Below are positions 45,596 through 57,800 of a DNA stretch of 64,000 bases, piece after piece (positions within the stretch are counted from its first letter, which is position 1; each line of letters opens with the position of its first letter). The stretch spans positions 20,112,814 to 20,176,813 of the forward strand of contig OY821740.1 in the NCBI GenBank assembly GCA_963682055.1. Direction: 5' to 3'. The position numbers and the translations under genes are program-made. The DNA comes from Primula veris. Lineage: Eukaryota; Streptophyta; Magnoliopsida; Ericales; Primulaceae. The notes under the pieces were generated by a model. That model did not search any database. It saw nothing but the letters and a program-made list of their open reading frames with translations, and was not told where the DNA came from.

Positions 45596-46421
45596 CTTAT
45601 AGTTCCAATAAAAAGACTTCAAGTCTTAAGGGCACGAAATAATTGAGGGTGTTACTCCATTATTTTTTTAATATTTGTATCGAAATAGATGTTCCAGAAT
45701 CAGGGTCGATCCGTTGCCTTTCTACGCATAATTCGTACACTTTTTTGGACGCCTTTTTAACTTTGTCCGAAAAATCATAACCCGCTTTAAAAAAAATCAC
45801 ATAAATTACAAAACCTGAAACATGTCATGTAAAACAAATTCGAAACGTGCCTGAATTTACCATACTATAACGTTGGAACGAGTGAAACATCTCACATAAG
45901 TTCACACTTCAGTTGACATTGAATCTTAGTCGTTTAGAGCAAATTTTAGAACATTTCCGTGTGATACTATAATTCTACCATTTGAAATCAAAGTTGTGTG
46001 TCGATCGCGTATTAAATTAAACCCATCACCGATCATCATGCAAAACAAGGGACCAATTCGGCATAAACCAACACTTTACAGGGGATTTATGCAATGTTAT
46101 CATAAATAATGCAAAGGCTATTTACGTAATACGACGCTCTAATTCAAAAACACAAATCAGGCGCTCTCTCTCTATATCTCTCTAAAAATCATAGATTAGG
46201 GCAAACAAAAGGTATTTTTTTCTTACTCTTTTTACAATCTTAATTATTACTTTTAATTCGTTCTTTAACAAATTCAGCTTTCTTTTTCACCGATTAGAAC
46301 GATCTTGGAAATTTGTTCGAGTTTAAGAACTGAATTTGAGCAATTACTTTAATTATTTCGCAGGGAAATCGAATTAAATTACTATTTCTAAGCTAGAGAT
46401 TTAAATAGAGAAGAACTTCAC
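45596..46421 (+). promoter_or_regulatory. Cyclin B3 upstream region and 5' UTR
   Basis: Upstream of the cyclin ATG. A CT-rich segment at 46154-46185 looks like a plant leader. A probable 5' UTR intron runs from GT after AAACAAAAG (about 46212) to CGCAG at about 46363, with the second leader exon reaching the ATG at 46422. One AACGG core, the centre of the mitosis-specific activator element, occurs on the minus strand near 45711, but its flanks do not match the full consensus. Confidence 0.4.
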
Positions 46422-49400
46422 ATGGCGGCTGTGAAGGTAATTTCTATTAGTGTTTATAAATTTGGATAAATTAGTTTTTTAAGTACTCATGGTTTAGGGA
46501 AAATTGGCAAAAATTAAGTCTGAATATGCCCTAGTTAGCAATGATCTTTATGATTTTTGGTTATTTTTAGGTATTTGGATGAATTAGATATTTGGATAAA
46601 TTAGTTTTTTGTAATATTAATACTCATGTCTTAGGGAAAATTGGCAAAAATTAAATCTGAATATTCCCTAGTTAGTAATGCTCTTTACGATTTTTGGTTA
46701 ATTTAGATATTTAGATAAATTAGTTTTTAGTAATATTAGTACTCATGTTTTAGGGAGAATTGGCAAAAATTAAGTCTGAATTTGACCTAGTTAGTAATGC
46801 TCTTTACGATTCTTGGTTTGATTAGATATATATACATTTACGCACATGCGTGCACGCACACACAATGTTCATATGCATTCCCTAAGAGGCATGCCTTTTA
46901 AAAATATTAATTTTGGATCATAATTTTTATTTCTTGATTATTGTAATGATATGAGTCCTACAACGTGTAGGGAAAGTTAAGCAAGCCCTTGAGCGGGATT
47001 GGAGATCGTCATACCCGAAAGAGTGGTATGCAATCTAATTTTATTTTGTTTATTTTTTTGTTGGGTTGAGGTTTATACCTAGTATATCCGCATGCTCTTA
47101 TGTAAAATGTGCTACTATTTCACTTTAGTTCTTTAGCTTAAGCTTACCAGTGAGATCGGCAACCAGATATTAGGAATTATTGATCATGCATTTCTTTGTT
47201 TTTAAATGGTTTAAATTCTTTTGGAAAAACAGCTGGAGTAAGGCCGTTTAAGGTTTATGTTGAAAAGGAATCGGATGATGTTTGTAGCGGTGGTTCCATC
47301 GAAACTCAACGAAAGTAGGTCTTTATATATTCTTTTAAGTATGGTGTGATTTCTTTTTAATGGGTATCGAATGTATTGACTAATATTCGTGTTCTTTTGT
47401 TTCCTTGGAACTTGAAGAGTCTCTGCTGTGGCCCCAGGGTATGTGATTTATTACCTTAGCCTTAAAAATTACGTTTCTTATGTTTATTGATCTTGGGAAT
47501 TTTGTTACTTCTCCATTGAAATGTTTTCACAAGTGTTTCAAATATCTATTTTCACAAGTATTTAGCCTTTTTTTTTCTACCTGTTTGCAATTCTTGTGTG
47601 CTTTCTTTTTCGTGTAATATTTTGATGTCGGTTTCTTTTCTCAGCCTATTCTTTCTTCCTTGTGTGATATTTTGATGTCTGTTTCTTTTCGTAACCTTTT
47701 CTTATTTATCTTTATTCGTGTGTTTAGATGGAAATCTGTAACGTTCAGTGAAAACAGCACGAATCAAACGATAACCAGTTTTAAGGTTGTTTCTACTTTT
47801 GTTCTATCGTTGTTTTAAATTACGTGTCTTTGATATGTAGAATTTTAGCTATTTACATAAACTGTGTGTTTCTTGAAGCAAGTTGTGTCTTATTCTTCAT
47901 TTCTCATATTGACATATAGGGGGTAGCTAAGACTTTGGAGAATCAGAAATCTAAACGTGATAGTTCCTGTAAGGAAAATGTTGGATTATGCTTTTGTCTA
48001 ATAAAATTGTGTTTTCTCTATAAATATTGTTAACTATGCTTTTTTATCTTTGGTTTCAGTGAAAATTGGAAGAAAAGCGTTGGCTGATGTGAGCAATTTG
48101 AGAGGCAGCTCTTTAAAGACTAAAGCGCAAGATGGATCGAAGCAATTGTATGCGACCCTTTTGGTTTCCTTATATTGAGAATTTCCCCAACAAAATTATT
48201 TTATTTTTTAGGTCTAAAGGTCCACCCATTTTCTGTCCAATTTACGCATTCAACGTCTTCCGAACAAAATCTTCTCTTTCGACCCAATGTTTCTATGTAT
48301 TGAATTTTTATTCTCCTTTCAAGGTCTTGTTTTCAGATGAAAAAAGGACATTGTGTCTGTTTTTATGAGAAATGCTACTTTCCAGACCCATATTGTTTGA
48401 AAAGATGAAAGTCTAGATTTCGGAGAATGAAAATATCGAAAGAATGCTATGTAGACAGTATCAAGGCATTTCTTGTGATTATCATCTCGTAGTTCCTCTT
48501 TTTTCTTTTCTTTTTTTATTTGAGAGAGTTTTAAAGGTTTTTGGTGTCACCAGGTTAAGAATCACACATATGTTATTTCTTGTATCCAATATCTCAACCT
48601 TAAGTTTTTAAACTTGGATTGCCGAAATTTTTGGCTTACTTGGCTCTTTTTGTTAGGACTGCTGTGAAGAAACCTCTACCACATGCAAGGTTGGTTTGAA
48701 ATATATTTTTATTATTTTGTGTAACTATTTACATATACAATGTGATACATACTTCTATTTTAAAGTTCTCTTGATTTAAATTATTCCTGTTATGTATATG
48801 AAGGAAGCCGTTGTTGACACTTGATACGGTTGGCAAGGTCGATACAACTACAAGTCATGATAAGGTACATAAATTTGTACAGAGTACATAAAAAGGATGT
48901 AGAAATTTTCTTTTTTGTGTAGATAAAAATACAAATGAAGAACCAATATTTGTTTCTTTGTTTGCTCCCTTTTCTTCTCTGTCTAAATTTTGATTTGGCA
49001 TGGCAGCCGTTAAAATTCTTAACTATTATTTTATTGCTGTTTTGTGAATGTAGGGTAAAATGAGGGATGGCCAAAAACAAGTTCTTTCTGTTAATCCTAC
49101 TTTGAGAATAGGTATGTACTTGTTACCTACTAAAATTATATCTATTTAACTTTTTGGTATCAAGGAAAAATGATCTAATGTTTATTTAACTTATAGGATC
49201 TCGAGATTTTAAGCCTCATGTTGGTGATCAGAGAAGCCAAATCCAAGGCCGTGGATCTCTTAAAATTGATTCCCGGTAATTGTATAGCACTGTTTATTTA
49301 CCCTTTTCTCTGTGCTTCTTACTCTAATCGCTCTAAAAATTGTATTGACATTTTGTCATTTTCTCTTTACGTATAGGAATAGTACAAGGAATATATTGCC

Positions 49401-52400
49401 ACTTTCAAGGTCTCGTACAGTGAACTTTTTTTACGTATTCTAATTAAAACTATTTATGTGGTGGTTTTAATAGGTGGTTATATTCTATATGCAGGAAGTC
49501 TTTGCCAGTTTCCAGATTACCTATCCAAGTTGGCTTGGGTAGTAAAAAGGTAACCTAAATTTCTTTCTTATCTTTTTGCTCTTTTAAGTTGAATGATTAT
49601 TCACATGCTCATTCTATAGAAATATTTCCTGTATCAATGACCCTTTCCCCTTTTAGGCAGACAGGGAGAATGTAGAAAAGAATACTAATGGAATTCACGG
49701 TTTTCATAGTGAGATGATCATACCTTTAGCTTGCTTCCTTTTATAAAAGAGCAAATAACCGAGATTTGCAATTTTTCACTTTTATGTTTGTAAAATATTT
49801 GTATTGTTTCAGTTAAGCCAAAAGTTGGCCGTAAAGTGATGCCGCAAGTAGTTAATGGGAGAGCTCATCTTTGGAAGAATCGTGTCAGTGATGGATTTAT
49901 TTTAACGTGAGTGAAGTTGATTGAAATTATTGCTATTCTTTATACTCTATAATAGAGTAAAGTATATTTTCAACTTTTGTTACTTTGGCTTCAATGATGG
50001 TGTGGCTCTTCAATATCATAATCTGACAGATCACATAACAATTATCCATAGTTATTTCAAGCATTATTTAGTTTCTCATAGTGTTACTTTATATTAGACT
50101 TTTTGAGTAGCACAAATTAAAACTTGAATTATTTGACAGAAAAGTAATTGTAAATGTTCTTTCAGAAAAAGAAAACGAGTCCTCTTCTCAAAGGGTTAAT
50201 TGGATTTTTGTACCATGTATTGTTGCTTCTTTTTTTATACTAATTGGAAAAACTAACAATGTAAGGTACTAATTGAGAAACACGCAACGATACAAGGTAC
50301 ATGCTAATAACCCTCTACTCAAATGAGCCTCTGAAAAGGGTTGTATTTTTTCTTATATCTGACTTCCTTCAGAACGATTAGCTTAATCTTATCTGACTTG
50401 TTTAGCTGTTGTACTGATTTGTATATTTTCTTCTAGGGCTTCTAAAAACCAATCTGATGTGGAAGGCAGAGCTTTTTCTCGAAAATTTGTCAAGGTATGT
50501 TACAAAATATATGAAATTTACTTTCTATTTGTTTTCTTCCTCTATCTTCGTGATTTCTGTGCACTTTCTCTTGACATTTAAACCTTCATTGTAACAATAT
50601 TGTGCTAAACAGCTTAGACCAAACTTTATTTAACGATTGAACTTATTTAATTTAAAACTGGTCGTTATCTTAAAAGTATTGATGAAAAATTGTCTTCTTG
50701 GTAAACTTACTGGTATGCCTTAAGTGGTAACTTGCAGTCTTACTACCTTGATATTGCAAATTAGTTTATTTGTGGATAGCCTATATTGCCAACTGTTTGA
50801 TGTAAAAAAAATGTGTTATGGCTACAATTGACTTGATCTTGCTTGGAACCTTGTTTATCTGAAATTCCAGCCGGATATCAAAACCACATATGGAATGTCA
50901 TGTGCCAAAATTAATCTAAAATCCAAGGAGAAGGAGGTATTATCTGTATGTGGAAGTAATACAACTTCTGAAGAGCAAAGTTCTGTGGCTGAGGATGCTC
51001 CAAAGAAATCAAGACGTAGGAAGTCTTTTACTTCACTTTTGATGGCAAGATCAAAGGTTGTGAAATTTTTGAGCTTCTTTTTGATTCTATGATATTACTT
51101 TCTTTCATTTTAAGCTAAGGAACAATTCGGATGTTTTTCAGGTACAAGATGAGAAGGGTCAGTGTTTAGATCAAAAGCTACCTAGTATATACGACGATAG
51201 CAATCCCAATGAAGTTGCTGAATATGTCGATGACATATATCAGTATCACTGGACTATAGAGGTAATGTTGTATTCCATGATCTCATAATGCATTAGCTCT
51301 GTTGTCAGACTTGTCCTTGTTAACTGTAAATATTAAAATCAATGATCGATTCCTTACTTTTTATATTTACAAATATATTTATGTTTGTAAATGATTTTTA
51401 CAAGTACCTGTATTGGTATTAGGCACAAAGTAGCTCTTTGGAAAATTACATGGATACGCAGACAGAGATCACCCCACAAATGCGAGGCATATTGGTTAAT
51501 TGGCTGATTGAAGTACTTAGCTCTTCTTTTTCATAAATTATTTTGCTAAGTTCTCTAATTTTGCTTGATAAATACCATTGGTTACTCTATAGATTCGCTG
51601 TATTTAACTTTCTACAGGTGCATGCCAAATTTGATTTGATGCCAGAAACGCTTTACCTTACTGTCACCTTATTGGACCAATATCTGTCTTTGGTTACAAT
51701 CAAGAAAAATGAAATGCAGTTAGTTGGTCTTACTGCGCTGCTGCTAGCTTCAAAATATGAGGACTTTTGGCATCCAAGAGTAATTTTATTTATTTATTTA
51801 TTTCATATTTATACATTTTTCTGATATTTTCATGAAAGTGCGCTTCGTCGTTTTCTCTACATTGGCTCATTTTTGTTGCAGGTTAAAGATCTGATCAGCA
51901 TTTCAGTGGAATCATACGCAAGAGATCAAATGCTTGAAATGGTGGTTAACATAATATCATATTAATTATATTTGGGTAGCCACACATGAGATGGCAATTT
52001 TTAAATTTGTCATAAGTTTTAACTTCTTTTTTTACTTATATGCTGTCTTTGCTGGGTTATGCACTTTTGGACTTTCCACAATGGAAGAGAGCTATAAGAC
52101 AGTTCAAATTTGGAACATCCATTAGCACAAAATACTGAGTCCAACTCTTTTTTATAGGAAACACCAAACTGGGTGAATTATCTTCTTACTTACGGATTAG
52201 GGATGGATCAGAAACTTTTAATCCAACATATTTTTAGCCACTTCCAGAATGGCCAAAATCATATGCTATTTTCCGAAGAAGAACCTATAATTTGTTCTTT
52301 CATGCATATAGAAATGGAATTTTAAGTGTGTTATACATAATACAATCTGATGATCTTTCAATTGTAGTTAAGTTTTCACTAATGCTTGGCCATGACTTTG

Positions 52401-53334
52401 ATTTTCCAGGAGAAAACCTTTTTGAAGAAGTTGAAGTTTCGCATGAATGTTCCAACACCTTATATTTTCATGCTGAGGTTTCTTAAGGCTTCTAAATCTG
52501 ACAAGAAGGTAATATGGTGGTCTGTTTAGGCAAAAAAAAAAACTTTCTTAATCATTCTTAGGATCGTATGTATAGAGCTTATGATAACCATATTGAAGGA
52601 ATAGACATGTTTTTCCTTTTAGTTTTTGAATTAGTAATTACACTAATATGTTTCGATATATGTTTCAGCTTGAAGATTTATCATTCTACCTCATTGATCT
52701 GTGTATGGTTAACTATGAAGCTCTACGTTTTAAGACATCATTACTTTGTGCCTCGGCAATTTATGTTGCACGCTGTACATTACAGAAAACTCCACAATGG
52801 TCTCAATTACTTTGCATTTATTCTCATTATGACGAATCACAACTCAGGCAAGTTTCCTTTAGAATTTTGATAAATGTTAACTGTTTTAATTTAGTTTCCA
52901 CATACTTGGTTTGACTTTATACCAGTGTTCAAACACTAATCTTCGTAGGGGTGAGAATGATGGCCAAATGTTCTGTCAAGTTTTAAAATCTCATTGACCT
53001 TTCATTTTTTAATGTTTTGTTTTCATGTAAATATTATATAAAATCACTGTATTAAACAATGATATTTACCCGTATAAGTCAAGTTTAAGCAAGTTGTTTT
53101 CTGGAATATCGAGTCAAGCCACAAAGTTCACTTTTTATAGTACTAATTTATGTTGTTTATATATATGTTTTTGAATTTTTATTACATTGTTACAGGGACT
53201 GTGCTGAGTTGGTGCTTAAAGTTCAGAAATCTGCTAAAACATCAAAGTTGGATGTCACTTTTGAAAAATATTTAAAACCAGAGTGTAGTCAAGTTGCAAT
53301 TATAAAACCTTTGAATAAACTTCCTCTATACTGA
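46422..53334 (+). CDS. CYCB3-1: B3-type mitotic cyclin
   Basis: 24 exons join in frame to 641 aa, stop TGA at 53332-53334: 46422-46436, 46971-47025, 47233-47314, 47418-47438, 47728-47785, 47920-47968, 48060-48147, 48657-48689, 48804-48864, 49054-49111, 49197-49275, 49377-49409, 49495-49549, 49657-49708, 49813-49906, 50437-50494, 50871-51056, 51142-51261, 51423-51512, 51618-51779, 51882-51941, 52410-52508, 52669-52847, 53196-53334. Residues 98-106 RKALADVSN are a destruction box; KKSRRRK (about 342-348) is a likely nuclear signal. The cyclin N domain (about 385-510) has MRGILVNWLIEVH and ASKYEDFWHPRV; the C domain follows and ends PLNKLPLY. From memory Arabidopsis CYCB3;1 has similar length, KYED(Y/F)WHPR and a KPLDKLPL end. 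It should activate a CDK at G2/M. All introns are GT-AG except the last (GC-AG). The first exon is only five codons. Confidence 0.9.
46455..46830. repeat. Three tandem copies in cyclin intron 1
   Basis: Copies aligned on TACTCATG(G/T)(T/C)TTAGGG start at 46484, 46620 and 46739 (spacing about 137 and 119 bp); each includes AATTGGCAAAAATTAA(G/A)TCTGAAT, then CCTAGTTAG(C/T)AATG and a T-rich end. They account for most of the enlarged intron 1. Confidence 0.85.
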
Positions 53335-54830
53335 GTCCTGACTACAAGAAGATCATCAATACAGGTTTGATATTAATCACATGGATTCTAAATAAATAGA
53401 TCCACTGAATTATTTTTTAGAAAAACAGAGATTTCAAGAGTAATTATGCATTGAGAAACTTTTTCTTTTCCTGCAGGAAGTTATGTAACTTTGGCTTCAT
53501 TAACCCAACTATGAGAGTATAATGCAATGTTTACGAATTCCATAGACAAGGATCGTGTTACTAGACTGCACATTACCTTATTTTTTTTAGAAGGTTCACA
53601 AGTGTTGCAGAACATTAGTATGCCATGAATTTGTGATTAGTTGTAAAACCAACATGTCCGCTCGGTATTACTGGTAAAGCGTGTATTGAAATATCTACTT
53701 TTAGCTATTAATCAGTAGCCTTGTAACGATCTTTTTTTTTTGTTGTCATATGGTGTGATTCTATAATGTTTAATATATAAAAATAATTGGATAACTAAGA
53801 ATGGTGGATAACGATTCTCTACAGTCTATTTGAGGACTGAGATTGTGAGCCCAAATGAAGAGTTTTGATTATAATCAAATACCCCACTTGACTGATTGAA
53901 ACCCCCCTCTTACAAATGAATAAAGTCTAATTCATGTCTACCAAGATAATGTACAGATAGAGACCATTTATGATATGGAGAAAGGGATAATGATTGTTTG
54001 AAATTATTAGGATGAATTATAAGACATGCTGGCTTTACTGCAGGTAGATATTATAGTTCAATTCCTGTTTAATCAGTAGCCTTGTAAAGATCTTTTTTTT
54101 TGGTCATATGGTGTGATTCTATAATGTGTTAATATATAAATAATTGGATAACTAAGAATGGTACAAGCAAAGTGGATGTTGTTCAATGATAAGGTATATA
54201 ACAAGGCCTCTTTTATTTAAAATTTGAAGCACCCCTCTTAGAACAAGTAAAGTGGATGTTGTTCAATGATAAGGTATATAACAAGGCCTCTTTTATTTAA
54301 AATTTGAAACACCCCTCTTAGAACAACTGAATGAAGTCTAATGTTTACCAGGATAATGTACCGATAGAGTCCGTTGATGATATGGAGAAAAGGGATAATG
54401 ATTTTTTTGAATAATTAGAATGAGATTATGAAACAAATAGATCATGCGAATGCTGGCTTTCCTGCAGGTAGATATTATATTTCAATTCCTGTTTAGCAAG
54501 GAAAATACTTCAACTCCTGTTTATATACTGGACTGGATTATCCAGTTCCTGATCAGTCGATAACCAAAAGAGTACATGGTACTAAATTTGGAAAATCTGT
54601 ATATAAATGTCTACATGAGAATACAAAGAAAAGATCCACAAGTTATGATAGTAAACTTGTCTATGTATTACAACAATATCCCTTTCTATGTACATCTCGA
54701 ACCGAGATTATTTAAAATTGATGAACCAAGTGATACATATATATAGATAAACTGATACAAAGCAAAATCACATCGTGTAGTATACATTTGTCGGGGGAGC
54801 AGTTACTAAACTATGGTAACTCATTTTTAA
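53335..54830. other. Intergenic region between convergent genes
   Basis: 3' ends of the cyclin (plus) and DUF2358 gene (minus) face each other here. Most of it is a local duplication (see 53703-54502). No additional gene is seen. Confidence 0.5.
53703..54502. repeat. Local segmental tandem duplication with nested 80-bp tandem
   Basis: AATCAGTAGCCTTGTAA(C/A)GATC, then ATGGTGTGATTCTATAATG occurs at about 53711 and 54070. The order ATGAA(T/A)(A/G)AAGTCTAA, GATATGGAGAAA and GCTGGCTTT(A/C)CTGCAGGTAG is repeated at 53922-54060 and 54330-54480. Within the second unit, an 80-bp segment (AAAGTGGATGTTGTTCAATG, then CACCCCTCTTAGAACAA) is itself tandemly doubled at 54165-54324 with almost no differences, so that step is recent. 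Confidence 0.85.
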
Positions 54831-57800
54831 CTATAAACAAGTAACCATGTGATTATGTATAGCCAACTGATTTTCATTAACCAAAGTTTGCCTTACCACC
54901 CGATAAAATTGCACCCACGAGGATAAATAATTTGAGTACACATCATCAACTGGAGCCCATAAGAACATCGGATTTGGACTAGCAGTGACCAAGTCCAACA
55001 CTGAGGTGGTTTGTGTTAGCGTCTGTGGGAAATTAAAAGCCAAATTATCGACTTTATGTTCGTATATTTTCCCATTTCTGTCCAATTTATAGCGAGAGGT
55101 GCCTTGGAATTGTCCATTTGCCTCCCATGGGACCCTAGGAAAACCCCTCAAATTCCACCTTATCAGTATAACATTCTCCGAAGGTTGCCAGATTCTTAGT
55201 ACTTCTAAATTAATTTCGCGAAATAGAATTCGACCATGAAATCTTAATGCCCAGAAGATGAGCTTGTAGTTTTCGATGCCGGTGAACGTGTTTAATGGGT
55301 CTACAAAAGTAACATCGTCCCTGCCAATTATAAAATAATAATAACGATAAAAAAGAGTTTGTATTCAAATTTAAAAGTTTGAAGGGATTGAGCACGATTA
55401 TAAAGATATGCATGCATGTAGGTTTCAAAATAAAAATTGTCGCTGAATACGACCAAGTATTTTCTGACAATCCTAAATTTATAGCTCAAGTTAGCAAACC
55501 ATCACAAAATTATGTTTAAAACTCTTGACCAACTAATTTAGTACAGTACAAATTATGTTTTAGGTGCCCGACTTACTTAATTCCAATTCGTTGTTCCCAA
55601 AGAGAAACCATATTATTTTATCCCAAACACAAACCATATTCCAATGTTGGCAATGTATGTGATTATTTGGATACAAAGTTCACATGTGGCAGATGTAGAA
55701 CGATTATCTCACCTGATTTGTGATTATGTTACATTCCGAGTTTTAGTTGCCAAATATGAAAACTTTTGCAAAAAATACTAGATTTTTATGTACATAGTAT
55801 CGCCTTTCAATGAAGATAAGGTTCTAAAAGCGCTACATAACCCCTCTAGAATTTATTGGTTGCCTTTCTATGAAGATGAAGCTCTAAAAGAACTACATAA
55901 TCTCTCTAGAAACTAAAGCTAATTACATGGAATACAAAACATATCCCAATACATCTCCTGTATGACTTTTAAACCACTTGTAAAATAGAAACTCGAAATT
56001 TGAAGAGAGAAAATGAGCAGATAAGTTAGATAGCAATGAACTTAAAAAGAGAATACCTATGGTAAACTATAATGTCAATACCAAATCTTATAAGTTATGA
56101 ATATGTAATGAGTTTCAAGAACTATGCACTCAAACATATTTAATAGCGATAATAAGTAAATGAGCCAGGTCAGAAATAAAATAGTTCAATAAGCTGGATA
56201 TTTGGAATAGAAACACTTTTCTTTGGGAAAGGAATAGAACTCAAATTTCAGTCAACAAAATGATTTTAAAAGTGAGTTGCACTGAATTTGGACTCAAAAC
56301 ACAAATGAGTTTTATAATTGATATTAGCGCAAACATATAGGTGTCTGTGTATCTATCAATATGGTAATTCAGGTCTTTGGTGACAATGAGCAATTGGGTA
56401 AAATATCTACGGATTTATTCTATATTCAAACCCTTCTTTTTTCTGAATAAAGCCTAAGCCAAAGCCCTGAATGGACCACCACCCCAGCAGAGCAAGGTTA
56501 TCTTGACCAGCCAAAAAAAACATAAATATATGTACCTACCTGTAAAGGTAATTGAAGCCTTTGGTGAAAATATGATTACCTAAACTAAAAATGTGGATTC
56601 TGAATCTAAATCCAATCTTTTTTACTACTATGCACATGACCACATAACGTTTGAATTCTAACTCAAAAGCCTAATCATACGGAATATTGATTTAGAAGAA
56701 ACTTCTATTGCGAGACTCACAAATAAACGTATAACAATCCAGCATTAGGTTTGTCGGAATTAACCAAAATGTTGGACCCTTAACTTAACAGACTGGAAAA
56801 TAAGTTAATTGTTTTTGTAGTAGTCGTTTGTCTACTCTTTCTCCCGTACATGTCGAGTTGTATAATGAGTGAACAAAATCATTGGTCAAAATGCGAAATA
56901 GAATGAAATAGGCTATGAATCCAAATATAGAAGTAACAACTTTATTTGGGGTAAGCAACAACTCTGAAGTGGACTAAACAACCCACTCAATAAGGTTGTA
57001 AAGTTGTCTTTATTAGCCAAGACAAATACACATTTACATAGTTTGAATGAAAAAATCAGTGAAATTAGCTACGAATTTGTATAAGTAAATCAAAACCTTT
57101 TCTTACTAGGCAAAGCCTAAAAATTCTGAATTTGGACTAAAAACTCAACACCCAGTGAAAAAGATAAATACTACTCGGAATTGATTGTACTGCCCATTCA
57201 AGAGTATTGTACGAGCCCAAAAAACATTACATAAGTAATAAAGTCTAGCTGTCAAACAATTATCCTCTAATGCCTAAACACCACTCGAAATTTGAAAATT
57301 AACATCACTGTGCCACTACTCACTTAATTTTGTAGATTCGTCCTTACCCATTATTAAACATACAAATCAATATGAATAATCTGACTGTCAAAAAAGCTCA
57401 AACTTGTGAGCAAGATGCTGTGGTGAACAAAGCAATATATTACTCAGACTCCATGCAAGTCCCTGTACATACATGATTTTTTGTATACCTCCTTTTTCCT
57501 ATATGTCCAAACCCTTTATCTAGATAGTACAAAGAACTCCGAGTCGGGGGACTCAAAGCACAATTAAAAAGGGTCACCTTCTTAGTCATACAATACCCAA
57601 TTAAAAAAATCACACTCTTACTAACCCAAGAAACTTAAAGATACATATTATATGAGCATAGTCTATTTGTCAAACAGTTATCCTGTAATGCCTAAATACC
57701 ACTTGGAAATTCAAAATTAACATTATCGCGCCACTACGTAGTAGATTCACCGTACGAAAAATAAAAGCATACAGAATATTAACCCCTCCCATTTGAGTTT

